38,010 nt of DNA from Stentor coeruleus (lineage: Eukaryota > Ciliophora > Heterotrichea > Heterotrichida > Stentoridae): positions 1 to 38,010 of the forward strand of contig MPUH01000729.1 in NCBI GenBank assembly GCA_001970955.1. Direction: 5' to 3'. Below are positions 1-11,900 of the stretch, in pieces. A program made the translations under genes and the position numbers. Below the pieces are notes generated by a model that was given only the letters and a program-made list of their open reading frames with translations, did not search any database and was not told where the DNA came from. Position 1 is the first letter of the stretch. Every line of letters begins with the position of its first letter.

Positions 1-1
1 T

Positions 2-2064
2 GAACTTTTGTATAGAAATATAAAAGAACTTAATGGGTTTATTGTGAAGTTCTTTGATTCAATGAATGAACTTGAGATGAAGTATGTTGAAAATATTGAT
101 ATTATTGTTAGGGATATAAAAAGACTTGCTTTTTGTTTGGCGGAGTTTAGAAAAGATGCTTCGGAAAGGATGAAATATGCTTTACTTGCAGTATCGGTGG
201 AAGGTGTTGGCAATTTTGTATGGACGAAAGGGCAGATAATAGAAAAAAGTGATGAGAATTTAGGGATTTTAGGTNTGTTGAGGAATATCTAAATGTTTCA
301 TATACGAAAACTAGAAAAGCATCATTTTTAAGCCAAAACCCTAATAACTTGATATTTAAAACAGATTCCAAACTTCAAGACTTAGAGTCAATTTTCACAA
401 GTCATCAAACATATGCAGAAAACATAAGAAAAACCTTAATAACCCCACTAGAATCTCTTCTTGACCACTACAAAACCCTAAACTTCTCCACCCAACTCTC
501 AATAAAAAAAATCACTTTCAGCTTCAAAAAAGCAAAAGAATTCCTAATCCACTCACCTAGCACCCTAAAAGCTAATCCTCTAAAACACTCTAAATACAAA
601 GAAATAAAAGTAATCCTCGACAATTTCATCCTCAAAGAAAAATCCTATGTCCAATCCTCTCGATCTCTAATTTTACTTTTCCATAACCAATCTCAATTTT
701 TTTACAACTCCCTCCAACATCTCCAATACTCATTAAATTCTTCAAAACCCATAATCTATTCTCTAAACACAATAAGTTTTTATCATTATAGTAACTATTT
801 AAACAAAAGTCTCAATATCCTAAAAGCTCAATCTCGTAACAATTATACAAAAAATTCATATAAAAACCTAACAAAAGATGATGAAGAATTTTCTTTAAGA
901 TTTTCTATAAAAACTCAACAACAAGTTATTGCTAGTTACCTTTGTGCGTATATAGATGGAATAGTTTTACAAGGTAAAATGTATATTACAGCAAATTTTA
1001 TAGGATTTTATTCACATTTTAACTCATCTACTATACTTGGAAATATAACATCTATTATTATTGAATTAAAATGTATTGAAAGCATAGTGAAAAAATATAA
1101 TGCGCTGATTTTTGATAATTCAATTGAAATCAGGACAAAAGAAAAAAAATACTTTTTTACATCTTTTGTGTCTAGAGATGAAGCATTTTGTATTATGGAT
1201 AAACTTGTTATGATACAAGAAAAAAAAAAATACAGGGTTGAAAATTATGCATTTTTCGGGGTTGAAGAAAGAAAAACAAGACTTTGTTTGCAGAAAGTAA
1301 TGAAAAATAAAAAAGATTTAGTTTCTAGAATGTTTCCTGATTGGTATTATAATGATGAGGTTTTTGTCCCAGAGCTACAAATTGACGCTTCGATAAAAAA
1401 AGTGTATCAATGGCTTTTCTCAGATGCTGCGAATGGATTTCATAAAAATTATCTAATTGAAACTGGGGATAAAGATATTGAAATTACACCTTGGTCTGCA
1501 ACCCCACCTGATTATTTTATGGATCTGCCTGGTAATTCTTGGATCCCAAGTGCTACAAGGATAATAAAATGCAATCACAAACTTAAAGAAAGAATTCCTA
1601 TGATGCCAACTCATGCTTTATTAAAAGAAGCTCAGAGTATATATTTTATAAATGAAGAGAAGTTTTTTATAGAAGAAGAATATGAAGTCGATGTTCCTTT
1701 TGGAAGTTGTTTTAAAAGCTATTTACGTTGGGTAATTACCGGTAAAGAGAAAACAATTATCAAAGCTAAATATGGCTGTGTGTTTAGCAAGTCTACTATT
1801 TTTAAAGGAAAAATCATAAGAGAAGGTACTAAAGAGACTTTAAGTACTCTACAAAACATCTGGTGGCCATTAAGCCAAAAACACATAAATCACAGTTTAG
1901 GTATCACAACCGAAGAACCCAAACCTCAAATCCTTGAAACCATAAAATCCAAACCTGATTTGCCTATTTTTCTTTATATAACAATCATCCTTCTTTTACT
2001 CATAATCACAAAGCTTTGGAAAAAAGTGACAAACCTCGAATTAGAATTATCAAAAACCCAATAA
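2..2064 (+). CDS. BAR-like/GRAM/VASt membrane-anchored lipid-transfer protein, 5' partial
   Basis: The frame is open from base 2, so the 5' end lies outside the window. The frame ending at 274 resumes one frame over at 277 (VEEYLNVSYTKTRK...), across a single N at 275, so I read one gene. The N-terminal part (to about 870) is helical and BAR-like. About 877-1225 encodes a GRAM domain (AYIDGIVLQGKMYIT, NFIGFYS). About 1366-1920 encodes a VASt (StAR-related) fold (PELQIDASIKKVYQWLF, WSATPPDYFMDLPG). About 1966-2028 is one membrane segment (LPIFLYITIILLLLIITKLW), followed by a short charged tail. This order matches the Sip3/Lam and plant BAR-GRAM-VASt families; GRAMD1/Aster proteins lack the BAR part. 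Those proteins sit in the ER at membrane contact sites and move sterols. The architecture is clear; the sterol substrate is inferred from the family. Stop is TAA; the sirtuin gene starts 42 bp downstream. Confidence 0.8.
275..275. other. Single-N gap that shifts the reading frame
   Basis: The N at 275 separates two parts of the lipid-transfer gene that are open in different frames (phase 2 before, phase 1 after). Unlike the other seven Ns it has no duplicated flanks. Its true length is therefore unknown and some codons may be missing here. Confidence 0.75.
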
Positions 2065-2106
2065 TACTTATATACTATAAAGTAATTAATAATTACTATA
2101 TAATAA

Positions 2107-2991
2107 ATGCTTAAATCAACAAGTCTAAAAAGATTTGGCTCATTAGCTCAGACCAATACTAATGAAAAACTAAATAATTTCTGTGATAAACTCAAGAATA
2201 ATGAGTATAAAAGAATCGCAGTATTACTTGGGGGATCAGCAAGTACAAGTGCAGGAGTTTGGCATCCAAAATCTTTAAAACTCAAAGAAGCTGCTGAGAA
2301 ATTAGATTTGCCTTTCCCAGAAGTTTTATTTGATATAAACTATTTCAAATTCGACCCTCATCCTTTTTATAAAGTTTATGCTCAAATGGTTCCAATTGAT
2401 GCGAAACCGACTGTTAATCATTATTTTGTTAAGTTACTTGAAGAAAAATCAATGCTACTGATTGGATTTACTAAGAATTTTGATGGACTTGAAAGAAAAG
2501 CTGGGATTAGCGAAAATAAAATGATATATGCTCATGGGAATTCAGATACATTTTACTGTGTGATTTGTAATAAAAAACATAGTAGTGAAGAGTGTAATAA
2601 ATATGTACTACAAGAATCTCCACCATTTTGTTCATGCGGAGGACCTGTTAAGCCTAATATTTTATTTGTTGGAGAGAAACTGAATAATCAATTTTATCAT
2701 GGAAGTGAAATGCTTGCTTATGCAGATTTAATGATTGTTATTGGGTGTTCTTTATCAGTCTTTCCTTTTTCTTCCCTTCCTGCATTGGTGATATGTATTT
2801 AGGTTGGGAAAAAGATTCCTCGAGTTGTTATTGCTGAATCGGAAGAAGTTTATTTGCAGAGTGGATTTGACTTTGAACATAGGGATATGTTCTTGCATGG
2901 ACATGCAGATGAAGTTACTATGAAAATTATTGAGAACGCTGGGTGGATGAGTTTTTTCAATAAAAATATTATAGGCAAAGCTAAATCTTAG
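2107..2991 (+). CDS. Divergent sirtuin-family protein, probable loss of canonical NAD-binding residues
   Basis: Two exons (2107-2787, 2803-2991) joined over a 15-nt intron encode 289 aa. The sirtuin fold is recognisable: VLLGGSASTSAG (about 39-50), FDINYF (about 75-80), FTKNFDGLERKAG (121-133), YAHG with the catalytic-type His143, a zinc-ribbon region (CVIC, then CSC), VKPNILFVGE, VIGCSLSVFPFSSL, and in exon 2 PRVVIAESEE. Class I sirtuins (SIRT1-3/Sir2) are the nearest pattern. Departures are notable: GAGIS is replaced by GGSAS, the IPDFR stretch is missing (VWHPK instead), TQNID is TKNFD, and the second zinc pair is CxC, not CxxC. Active sirtuins remove acyl groups from lysines using NAD+. 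This copy may be weak or inactive, which is an inference. It lies tail to tail with the KMT2-type gene. Stop is TAG at 2989-2991. Confidence 0.8.
2788..2802 (+). other. 15-nt spliceosomal intron in the sirtuin gene
   Basis: GTGATATGTATTTAG lies between codons (phase 0). Its last three bases are an in-frame TAG. Removing it joins SSLPAL to VGKKIPRVVI, which restores the C-terminal sirtuin strand and extends the protein to 2991. Confidence 0.92.
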
Positions 2992-3750
2992 TATATAGAA
3001 TAATAATTTGGTTAAAATAAAGATTGAAATTAGAGGTTTTGCGGCTTATACTGGTGGATGTGGATTTTTTTTTATAATTATTAATGAAATTAATATGCTT
3101 TTAAGGTTTATGCTTGATGATACATTTTATTGATTTTTTTNTATGTTTTTAAGGTTTATGCTTGATGATGTATTTTATTGATTTTTTGATGTTTTTTAAG
3201 TTTTCTGGGTCATTTTGATGCTTGTGAAGTAAGACAAAATAGATTGAAATTGTTGAGAATTGTATATAAAGTNGATGTTTTTAAGGTTTATGTTTGATGA
3301 TGTATTTTATTGATTTTTTGATGTTTTTTAAGTTTTCTGAGTCATTTTGATGCTTGTGAAGTAAGACAAAATAGATTGAAATTGTTGAGAATTGTATATA
3401 AAGTTTTTTTTAAATGATTTTAGTATTTTTTGTATAATCACGATTCTGAATAGCATAACTTCTAAATCCCATATTCTATATTTTTCCAAACCCTAAACAT
3501 ATTCTACTGCAGATTCTTGTAAATATTTTCATCCTAATAAACGCTAAAAACTTCAGATACAAAAAAGCACTCAATATCATTTTATGTTTAAAAAAAATTA
3601 AATCTTTTATATTGATTAAAGTCTTATTAAAACCAGTTATCTTGTATTTATAAATTAATTCTTTAGAAGATTTCTAAATATATTATCAGTTCTTCACTAT
3701 TTTATTAAAAAGATTATTTTTTAAATGATTTTTTTAGTATTTAAACTATG
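2992..3750. other. Intergenic region between convergent sirtuin and KMT2 genes
   Basis: No gene is supported here. The left half is G/T-rich and C-poor and holds the N-separated repeat copies. From about 3430 the + strand becomes C/A-rich. It serves as the 3' flank of both neighbours; no clear termination signal was seen. Confidence 0.6.
3095..3404. repeat. Three near-identical copies separated by single Ns
   Basis: Copies lie at 3095-3140 (partial), 3142-3272 and 3274-3404 (131 bp each for the last two), with Ns at 3141 and 3273. Copies 2 and 3 differ at a few bases (for example GCTTG/GTTTG and CTGGG/CTGAG). The pattern fits unmerged contig ends or allelic variants better than a true tandem repeat. 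Confidence 0.8.
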
Positions 3751-6700
3751 CTAATTAAGTTTGCCTTGGCAGTCTTTAGATCCACATTGGCATGAGATTT
3801 TATCTTCTTCTACATCAAAGTTGTAATCATATGTTATTTCTTCTCCTTTGTGAATAAAACGTTTGGCGAAAAGTAGGATATGCTTACTGCCTTCAATATC
3901 ACAAACTGATGCAGCGCAGTTCGGCTGACAGGAATGGTTGATAAAACGAGCTTTGCCGCCTTTAACTGTAGCATCAATAACATGTTCTTCATCAAGACGG
4001 AAAAGATAACAGCTTCCTTGTCCAATCCCTTTATGCTCATATTCCTTCTCTCTCATATCCGCAACTCTATTCCTAATAATCTCCCCAATATACTCCACAA
4101 CAATTTTCCCAGGTGAAACGCTAACTATCCATTACTCTTTCAAAGTGAAAAGTCCAAGTCCATGAATATTCGAAGATCTAACATCTAAATTGGAATCCCT
4201 ATCAATAGCTTTAGTATATTTCCTATATTCCGAAACTAAACTAGTCTCACTTTTACCTTCTAATTGTTCTTCATGACTAGCTGATTTCTGACTTATATGG
4301 CTTTTACTAATTTTTAATGCAGCTTTATGTTTAGTATAAGGTGCAAGTCTACTAGCCCCAAATATCGAAGGTTTTATATTAGCAATTTTTTCTAATATCG
4401 TTTTATTATCTTTAACAGTACTCATAAGTTCAGGATTGTTAATAACAGGTGAATAATATGTAGACCAATTTATACCAAAAAAATCCCCAGCAGACTTCAA
4501 AACAAAACTTTCACCTTTTTTCAAAACAGGCCAAAGGTCTTCAATTTCATTAGCAGAACACATTTCTTGAGGGTTTTCCATACTACTTTTTATCATATCA
4601 TTAGATTCAATATAACTTCCTAAAAATGACATATCTAAAGCATTACAACAGATACCAACACTAAATATCCCATTTTTTTTCTCACATCTAAGGACTTTTC
4701 TTGTCCCATTAACCCAAGCAAGTCTATAACTAAGGAATTTCTCATTGGATATATCGGATAAAATTACTGAACCAATACGATTATACTGACCCTGGACAAA
4801 ATTCGGCTTTTTTGACTGTTTTTTAGATTTGGATATTGTGTATTTTTCTTGATGAGTTGATATAAGGAAATCTATACATGCGATTTTTGATGAATCTTTT
4901 GATGAGGAACACCCTTCACATAAAGCATTTTTGTTTTCTAGTAAAGTCACTTTTCCTGTTAGGGCACAAGGAAAATGATAGGAATTATGACATTTTTTTG
5001 CCCCACAATTTATTGTTGCCCCTACTTTACCACATTCTTTGCATTTGTTTTTTTTACCTCGAGATAAACTGTTGTGGAAATTTAGTAAGACACCATGTTC
5101 GTCGGTACGTACTTCTGAACTCCAAAATGCACAGTTTACATGAACCCAGGTACTATCTTCACAAGGTATTAATCTTCCACTTATTAGTTTTTCTCCAGAT
5201 TCTTTGCAGAGAATACAGGATAAGCATTTGGTCATGTCGTTTTGTATGTTTTCGTTTACTTTGTCGAGGGAACTTTGAGGCAATTGAGTTTTGATTTCTT
5301 CACTTGGTAAGATTTTTGATGTGTTTATTATGTGCTGGGTTATGTCCAGTAGATGCTCTTTAAGCCAGGACTCAAATTTGCGAATGAAGGCCAGGGAAGC
5401 TGGGAACTCGTGGCTGATGTAATAATTTATAGTCTGTTCATGTGAATACTCCTTCATTAGGACTTCTTGCGAAACATCATTATACTTCCCACTATCACTC
5501 CTATCATCAAACATCATCTCATCCGACTGAAAAAACGATTCCTTCGTCATACTCCCCAAAAGGTCATATCTCTGTGTGGGGGTATTTTCAGGTCCCTTAT
5601 GAAAATCCATATACTCACTAATATCCTCAAAATCCCAAATAAATTCAGAAATCACACACAAAATAGGTCTTTCACTAACTTTTGGCTGAAAAAGTACCTC
5701 AACAACCTCAATATTATCCAAAGGTGTTAAAACTTTATTCAAACTCAAAATTATAGCTGAAGTATCCCATTCAATATTCCACAAATGCAAAAACTCTTTC
5801 GGTCTATGCATTCGAACAAGTGGTGATCTAGGCATAGGTATTTCCGAAGCTCTAAGTCCTTCAATCCTCCCAACTCTAGTATTTTCATACTGTGGTTTTC
5901 TTTTTGTAGTCTTTCTTACAATTTCAACACCTCTTGAATTAAAGAAATTCCTAATTTCATTATTTGTTGTCATAAACTCATAATTATCAACAAGAAAGAA
6001 ATTCGCTAATAAATTTGCTAGATCCGGGTCGAGATTGTATCTATTTTGTATAAGTTGCTTTGATAAAATTTGATAAACATTACTTTGACTCATAAGGTTT
6101 ATAAGTGTTTGAACTTTTTCTACTGTACCATGTTCAATTCTTAAATATTCAAATGAGTTCTCATTACAACGACTACAAACATTTTTCCAATCATGAGCGC
6201 ATTCTGGATGGAAGTAATATTCACAACTTCGACATAAGATTTTATCTTTAACTACAGGGTCTTGATCATATGGTGAACTCCAATCCTTTTCACATTCAGG
6301 GCAGTAATCTTTATTCACAACAACCCATTTGCATTTAAAACACAAAGAAAAATCACTGAAAAAATCCTCTCGACTTGGATTAAAACCTTCTTTATGATAG
6401 CTTTTACTTGAACACCTTTCGCATTTAAAACATTTATCGCAAACCCAGTCTTTAAGAAACAGTCCACCTTTAACATTAGGCCATAAACATTGAACATCAT
6501 AACCTTTTTCACATTTTTTACAATATAAAATATTCATTGCATCTTGGGTGCTATTACAAATCTCACATACCCGACAATCTCTACATCTCCAACTATTAGT
6601 ATTTTGTATTGGTGGGCTTATAATACAAAATTCATGAAATGCTCTACTACAAATCCTACAAACAAGTGCTCCAAAAGTTTGAATAAATGATGCGCATATA

Positions 6701-8871
6701 TAACATTGTTCTATTAAACAAAGAACAGGATCTGAAAATGATATAGAAATAGGGTCAGGGTAAAAAGATAATAAAGGTTTTGGGCCCATAAAAGGTTGGA
6801 TATCTAACTTGTTTATAATAATCGTTAAAGCTGGGTGAAAATTTACAGGTGGTAAACTACTAAGTAAATCTATAGAAAACTCATAAAACTCTGGAGTATC
6901 TAAACTTGTAGGGAGTTCTATATTGAAATCTTCAAGATCAGATTCATATTTGGGTTTTTTTTGTATTGGTACCGAAGTTGGTTTTTTTCTTTTTGATGGC
7001 ATGAATTTCATATCTAATAAATTCGTACCATCATCTAAAAGTTTCTTAGCAGCTTTATATCCATCAGTGTTAGCTTTAAGATAATGCATTGCGTTTTCAC
7101 ATAAAAGGGTAAAATGGTCTCTTAATAATTGGGTGTTGTTGAAATACATTCCTTCTTTTGCATTTTCAATCATCGTGTCAAAAAACATTGGATTTTTTAT
7201 CACTTTACTATAATAAGCCTCATCGATTTTTTTAATAAAATACCCGTTTTTTTCTAACTCAATCAGTTGGTTGATTATTTGTTGCATTTCCCCGTTTTGT
7301 TTTTCTTTGTTACATTTAGGACAATAATATTTCATGTTTTTATCTGCTGTGAACTGTTGCCAAAGGATAGGAGTCATGCTTGTTTCACATAATAAATGTA
7401 CCCACATTTTACATTTGTCGCATTCGATCATTTCAGGATCATCGTTTTGGCTTAGTCTTTGTTCAGTACGGCTTTGTCTACCTTTTTTTGAAAACCAGAA
7501 GTTTAGGCATATTGAGCAATATTCACCTTTTTTCCATTTACTATCACATGATGTGCATTTTGTTATGTTTTCATTCCATTTGACACTAGCTTCAGTTGGG
7601 CGGATTTTGCAGTGCATGCATTGGGCACAAAGCTCACATTTCCATAGTTTCCCTGGGGTTGGTAGGACGTTTGAGTCAACACATTTTTCATGAAAATAGT
7701 TGTTACAGTCCATACAACGTAAGAGTTTGTCTGATTTCCCTAGGCAGTTTTCACATCTAGGGCAATCTGGACATCTCCATAAATTCCTAAACCCAGCCTT
7801 GCATGCTACAGGGTCTAAACACTGTGTATGATAACAACTCTGACAATCCTCACACTGTTTATACTCTAAAACATCTAAAATATACTCACAAATCTTACAC
7901 CTAGTCTGTTTCCTAAACTGTTTATCTTCCTGGGCGATTTTAGGAAAAGAGTACTCGCAATGCATAAAATAGTTCTTATACAATTTCCTTAAATTCTGTC
8001 CTTGAACAAATGATGCTAATAAATTAAAAGGTATTGACGGTTCTGTTTTGTTGCAAAAAAATGTGATTTTGTCTGAATTAATCCACCTAAACTGTTTGTC
8101 TTTATATACAAAATACTTGCCTGTAACTTCATGTTTTCTTAAAAGAAGGACTTTTTGTCTTGAATTCTTCATACTAAGGAACCTAAAATAAAAACTGTTT
8201 ATGTTGGAGTCATGGACTTCAAGATCCCGCCTTTTTTCTATCCAAGTATTAAGCTCAGTCGATAATCTTGGTTGACGAAGTTCGTGGATATCAGCACTAT
8301 ATAGTAATTACTTAATAATCTTGCATTCAGGAGTTTTTAATAACACTTCAGGGTAACTAAGAGGTGGAGGGAAGTTCCAAAGAACCTCACATTCTTTCCC
8401 TTGGTACTCGACAAATTCCCCAGAAAGATAAGCTTTGACCTCTCTTAAATCAATACACTTGCCCCCAACATAATATTTAACCGGAAGCATATCTTCTCCT
8501 TGAACCTCTTCAAACTTTTCAATAACTCCTGACCACATGCCCGTATCATCCTCAATCCAAATTTTTCTTTCAATAGCATCTTCTCCATAAACACACCCAT
8601 AAAGATACTTAAGTTTGGCTATCTCTTCAGGTGGTGATGGGGGGACAAGTTCATCGTTTTTTTTCTTCTTATAAGGTGAGCTATTGTCTTTCTTAGGTTT
8701 TTTTTTTACCTGTTTCTGAACTGGGGGTTTTTGTACTGTTTGCTGTGAAGATCCTTGCGCTTCTTTAGTAGAATATCGAGTTGCCCTTTTCCCATTAAGC
8801 AACAGGTTATAATATTCTAAAGTGCTGATGTTTCCGATCTCAGGGAAATCAAAATTCTTCTTTCGAGACAT
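3751..8871 (-). CDS. KMT2/trithorax-type histone H3K4 methyltransferase
   Basis: Three exons (8871-8312, 8296-4136, 4120-3751) joined over two 15-nt introns give 1696 aa in one frame. Order of domains: Tudor/agenet-like segment (about 100-170; IWIEDDTGMWSGVIEKF, VKYYVGGK); PHD-type zinc cluster (about 318-520); bromodomain-like region (about 540-610; YYSKVIKNPMFFDTM); second PHD cluster (about 718-897); extended PHD (about 1211-1318; STWVHVNCAFW); FYRN (about 1361-) and FYRC (about 1455-); SET (about 1560-1680) with GLGLF, FINHSCQPNC and EEITYDYNF; post-SET CQCGSKDC. All SET motifs for S-adenosylmethionine binding and catalysis are present, so an active nuclear H3K4 methyltransferase is expected from the family. 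The start at 8871 is the first Met of exon 1. The gene begins 31 bp after the HECT stop, on the same strand. Confidence 0.92.
4121..4135 (-). other. 15-nt intron immediately before the SET catalytic core
   Basis: Read on the minus strand it is GTAATGGATAGTTAG. Its phase creates an in-frame TAA directly at the 5' splice site. Removal joins GLGLFTLK to DVSPGKIVVEYIGE, exactly the expected SET N-terminal continuity. Confidence 0.95.
8297..8311 (-). other. 15-nt intron in the 5' part of the KMT2-type gene
   Basis: Read on the minus strand it is GTAATTACTATATAG. Retention gives an in-frame TAA. Removal joins TPECKIIN to ADIHELRQPRLSTEL and continues without a stop into the long second exon. It merges two apparent genes (8308-8871 and 4132-8172) into one. 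Confidence 0.92.
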
Positions 8872-8902
8872 TTTTATGGTTTTTTAACTAAAACTAAGTT
8901 AT
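8872..8902 (-). other. 31-bp intergenic spacer between two giant co-directional genes
   Basis: Only 31 bases separate the HECT stop (TAA, 8905-8903) from the KMT2 start codon. The spacer is AT-rich. No promoter motif can be named, so the KMT2 promoter must overlap the HECT 3' coding end unless the two share a transcript. Confidence 0.7.
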
Positions 8903-11900
8903 TTAATCGTTTTCTTCCCATCCTGCTGAAGCTGTGCCATCTAAGTCAATAGCCGTACAATGAGTTATAGCATATAAAAGCTTACTCTTCATAGCATCTT
9001 TTGTTGTATATTGAGGTAAATCTATTGTAAAGAAACATGTATGGCTAACTGGAAGATAATTGTTTACTGAGCCTGGAGCATGATATCGGGCGATTTTCAT
9101 TTTCCTGAAATCCCTGCCTGCTGGAAGTCGTGACCGACCCCATACAAATTTCAAATATAAAGATTTCTCTTTTGTATTCATTTCTCTCATAACTTCCCAG
9201 AAGAGTTTTATATGTGAATCGTTTATTGAACAATCTTCATATGTCGTATTTTCTGCGAGAATATCAATGTTTATATCAGGTGCGCCACAAACTAATGTTT
9301 GAACTTGTCTCCAAGATAAAAGGTTTAAATAATCCATTGGGATAACTGCACTCATACCTTTTCTAATCATATCATAAGCCCCTTGGTTTTCATTAAGCCT
9401 AAACTTTTCTACTAATTCCGAGTATTCTCTAGCATTTTCATAACTAACTGGGATATTTTTCCCGTTTTCCTTAAGTTCAACTTCTTTTCCACTTGAGTCT
9501 TTTGCTGTGAACTTCTCATCATAACTCTGTGAAAATGTTTCTGGGGTGATTTTATTAGCTTCAGGGTTACGTAAAATTTCTAATATTTGAACCAAACATA
9601 CATCAATAGACCTAAGATCTTTTATATTCACACTATCTAATAATAAACGCTTCCAGAATAATGGAGGTAAAGACAAGTTTAGATTGTTTTGTGTTCTTAT
9701 TGCTGCACCCATAATTTTACCTAAAAAGAAAAACAAGTCCATATCATTTTTTGTTGTAGCTGATGAGTTTACAATCCAACAATCTCTATTTTCACCCATA
9801 TTATGTGAATTATTAGGTGTTGGGATAAGTAAATGTAAAAATGTTGATTGAAGTTCATCACATATATTGCTTATAATTTCATTATAAGGACCACCTGCAT
9901 CTATAGCAGCTTCTCCACGATAAGTTACTCTAAAAATCCTTTCAGAATTCCTAAACTCGTTATTATTCCTGTTGTTCATAGCCCTGAAAATCTGCCCGTA
10001 TATTGAAAATTGACCTAGTACATCAACATCTTTTCTGAAACGATGACGCATTGCTTTTGGTCTATCAACAGTAATTTCTGGACGAGAGTCACTGTTTGTT
10101 TTACTTAGAAGTTCTTTAAAGGTACTTATTTTTGTGGCAAAGAAAATATAGTTACGGGAACCCATGAAAACTCTTTGGAGTTCGGTCATTGTATCATAAG
10201 AGTCTATATGTAAGTTGATAAGGTTCATATCTTTACTAATTTCGTTATTGAAAAGCATAAGGATAGAGTAAAGCTCACGGATATCATCTAGAGGGACTTT
10301 TTCTAAGTCTGGGTAGTAGATAAGTTCTTCTGGTGTTGGGTTAATATCTTCATTTGTCAGTTTCATTATGTTTTTATCAGCTACTTTGCTCACATATTCG
10401 TCAAGATACATCACAAGTTGCTCAACTGCTCCGTTTTTGAAATAATTAGTGAATTTAGGCAAATAGTCGTTTTGCCATTCGGCTTTTAGTTCTGGACTAC
10501 ACAAAGCTGTTACAGCTTCAATCATTTCTTTACTCCTACCTTTAAATTCAACAGTTGCTGTAAATTTATACCCCCAAGCCCCACAAGCTATTGGGTCATC
10601 AACTTTAACCAAATCCTCTTCAATTGGGAATTTAATATCTTCATTAATAGCCAAAGATTGTTTTTCTTCATACAACACAGCACAAAAACCTAAAGTATTT
10701 TCCCCTTCAAGTTTCTCAGTAATTCCACTATAAACTTCTTTTCCATTCTTATAAAACTTCACAACAAGTTTCTCAAAATCATAATAACACCCAATAACAT
10801 CACCCAATGTAAATTCTTCACATTTAGTTTCTTCTCTATGGAAAACAATAGTCCCAGTACTTTCATAAAGAGTTGTATTGAAATTTTCTAATTCTTTATT
10901 TTTAATACAATCATTCAAACTAAACCCAAGAGCTAATTTACCAGTACTATTTACTGATATTTCAATATAATTTTTACCAGTACTCAACATTTCACTTGTA
11001 CAATGTATGCTTTTTTCTGCTAAAAGTTTTGTTATAACTTTATTTTCTACATCACTACTTGCTACAGATGGATTTGCTTGCCAATGATGACTTTTTGTTG
11101 CCCCGATATTTACAGGAAATGAACAAAATATGCAATCCCCTGGGATTTTCAACTTTCTTTTCTCAATAGGCGCATTTGCCCCAGATTTTTCTACTGAAAG
11201 TATTGTGACAATCTGCCCTGAACCACCAAAACAAATTATAGGCTTGACTTCATTACTTATTCCTGAGAATTTATGAACTTCCATATCATCTTTAATAAAC
11301 GCAATTTCTTTAAGATTCATATCGATAAGTATTGAAATTGTGTCTCCAGTTTTATAGCTTTTATGATTACTATTTGAGCCTCTTTTGTGTATATCCCCAT
11401 TTTTCTTCCAGGTCCAGAGATCTTTACCAAGATCTGAATTGATACATGAATTCAAAGTGGGTAAGTCTGCTGTATTAGCAATACCTATATAAAGGTATTC
11501 AGAACCCCCATCATTATCTATATGGAAATTGATTTTAATCTGTGAAGATGAGTAGCTTTCAGTCCATAGAGCACAACCCCATCCATTAGAATTTGTACGA
11601 GTTACAGTAAGTCCACCATTTGTAATAGAAATATCAGGACCAGTAGTTGTAGTATCCCAACCAACACCTTGAGCTTGGCTTAAAGAACCTGATGATAAAA
11701 CACATCTTTTAGTGAATTCTGAGTCGTATGTAAATAGAATCTCATCACGAGGGTCAAGTTTACTATGTTCATCAAAGTCAATAGCAATAAAAGATGCTAA
11801 AGGCGCTTTTATCATAGTTTGTAAAGTCTTACGCTTATAAGGATGTTCAGATTCATAAACTGTAGTCATACTTTTAGTCAGTTTGGTCTTGAAATTTTCA

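Noticed and set aside
4878-5294. 138-codon open frame on the plus strand inside the KMT2-type gene
   Set aside because: It is antisense to a well-supported PHD/FYR coding region and has no domain of its own.
8308-8871. Separate 187-aa gene upstream of the KMT2-type gene
   Set aside because: A 15-nt intron at 8297-8311 joins it in frame to the long downstream exon.
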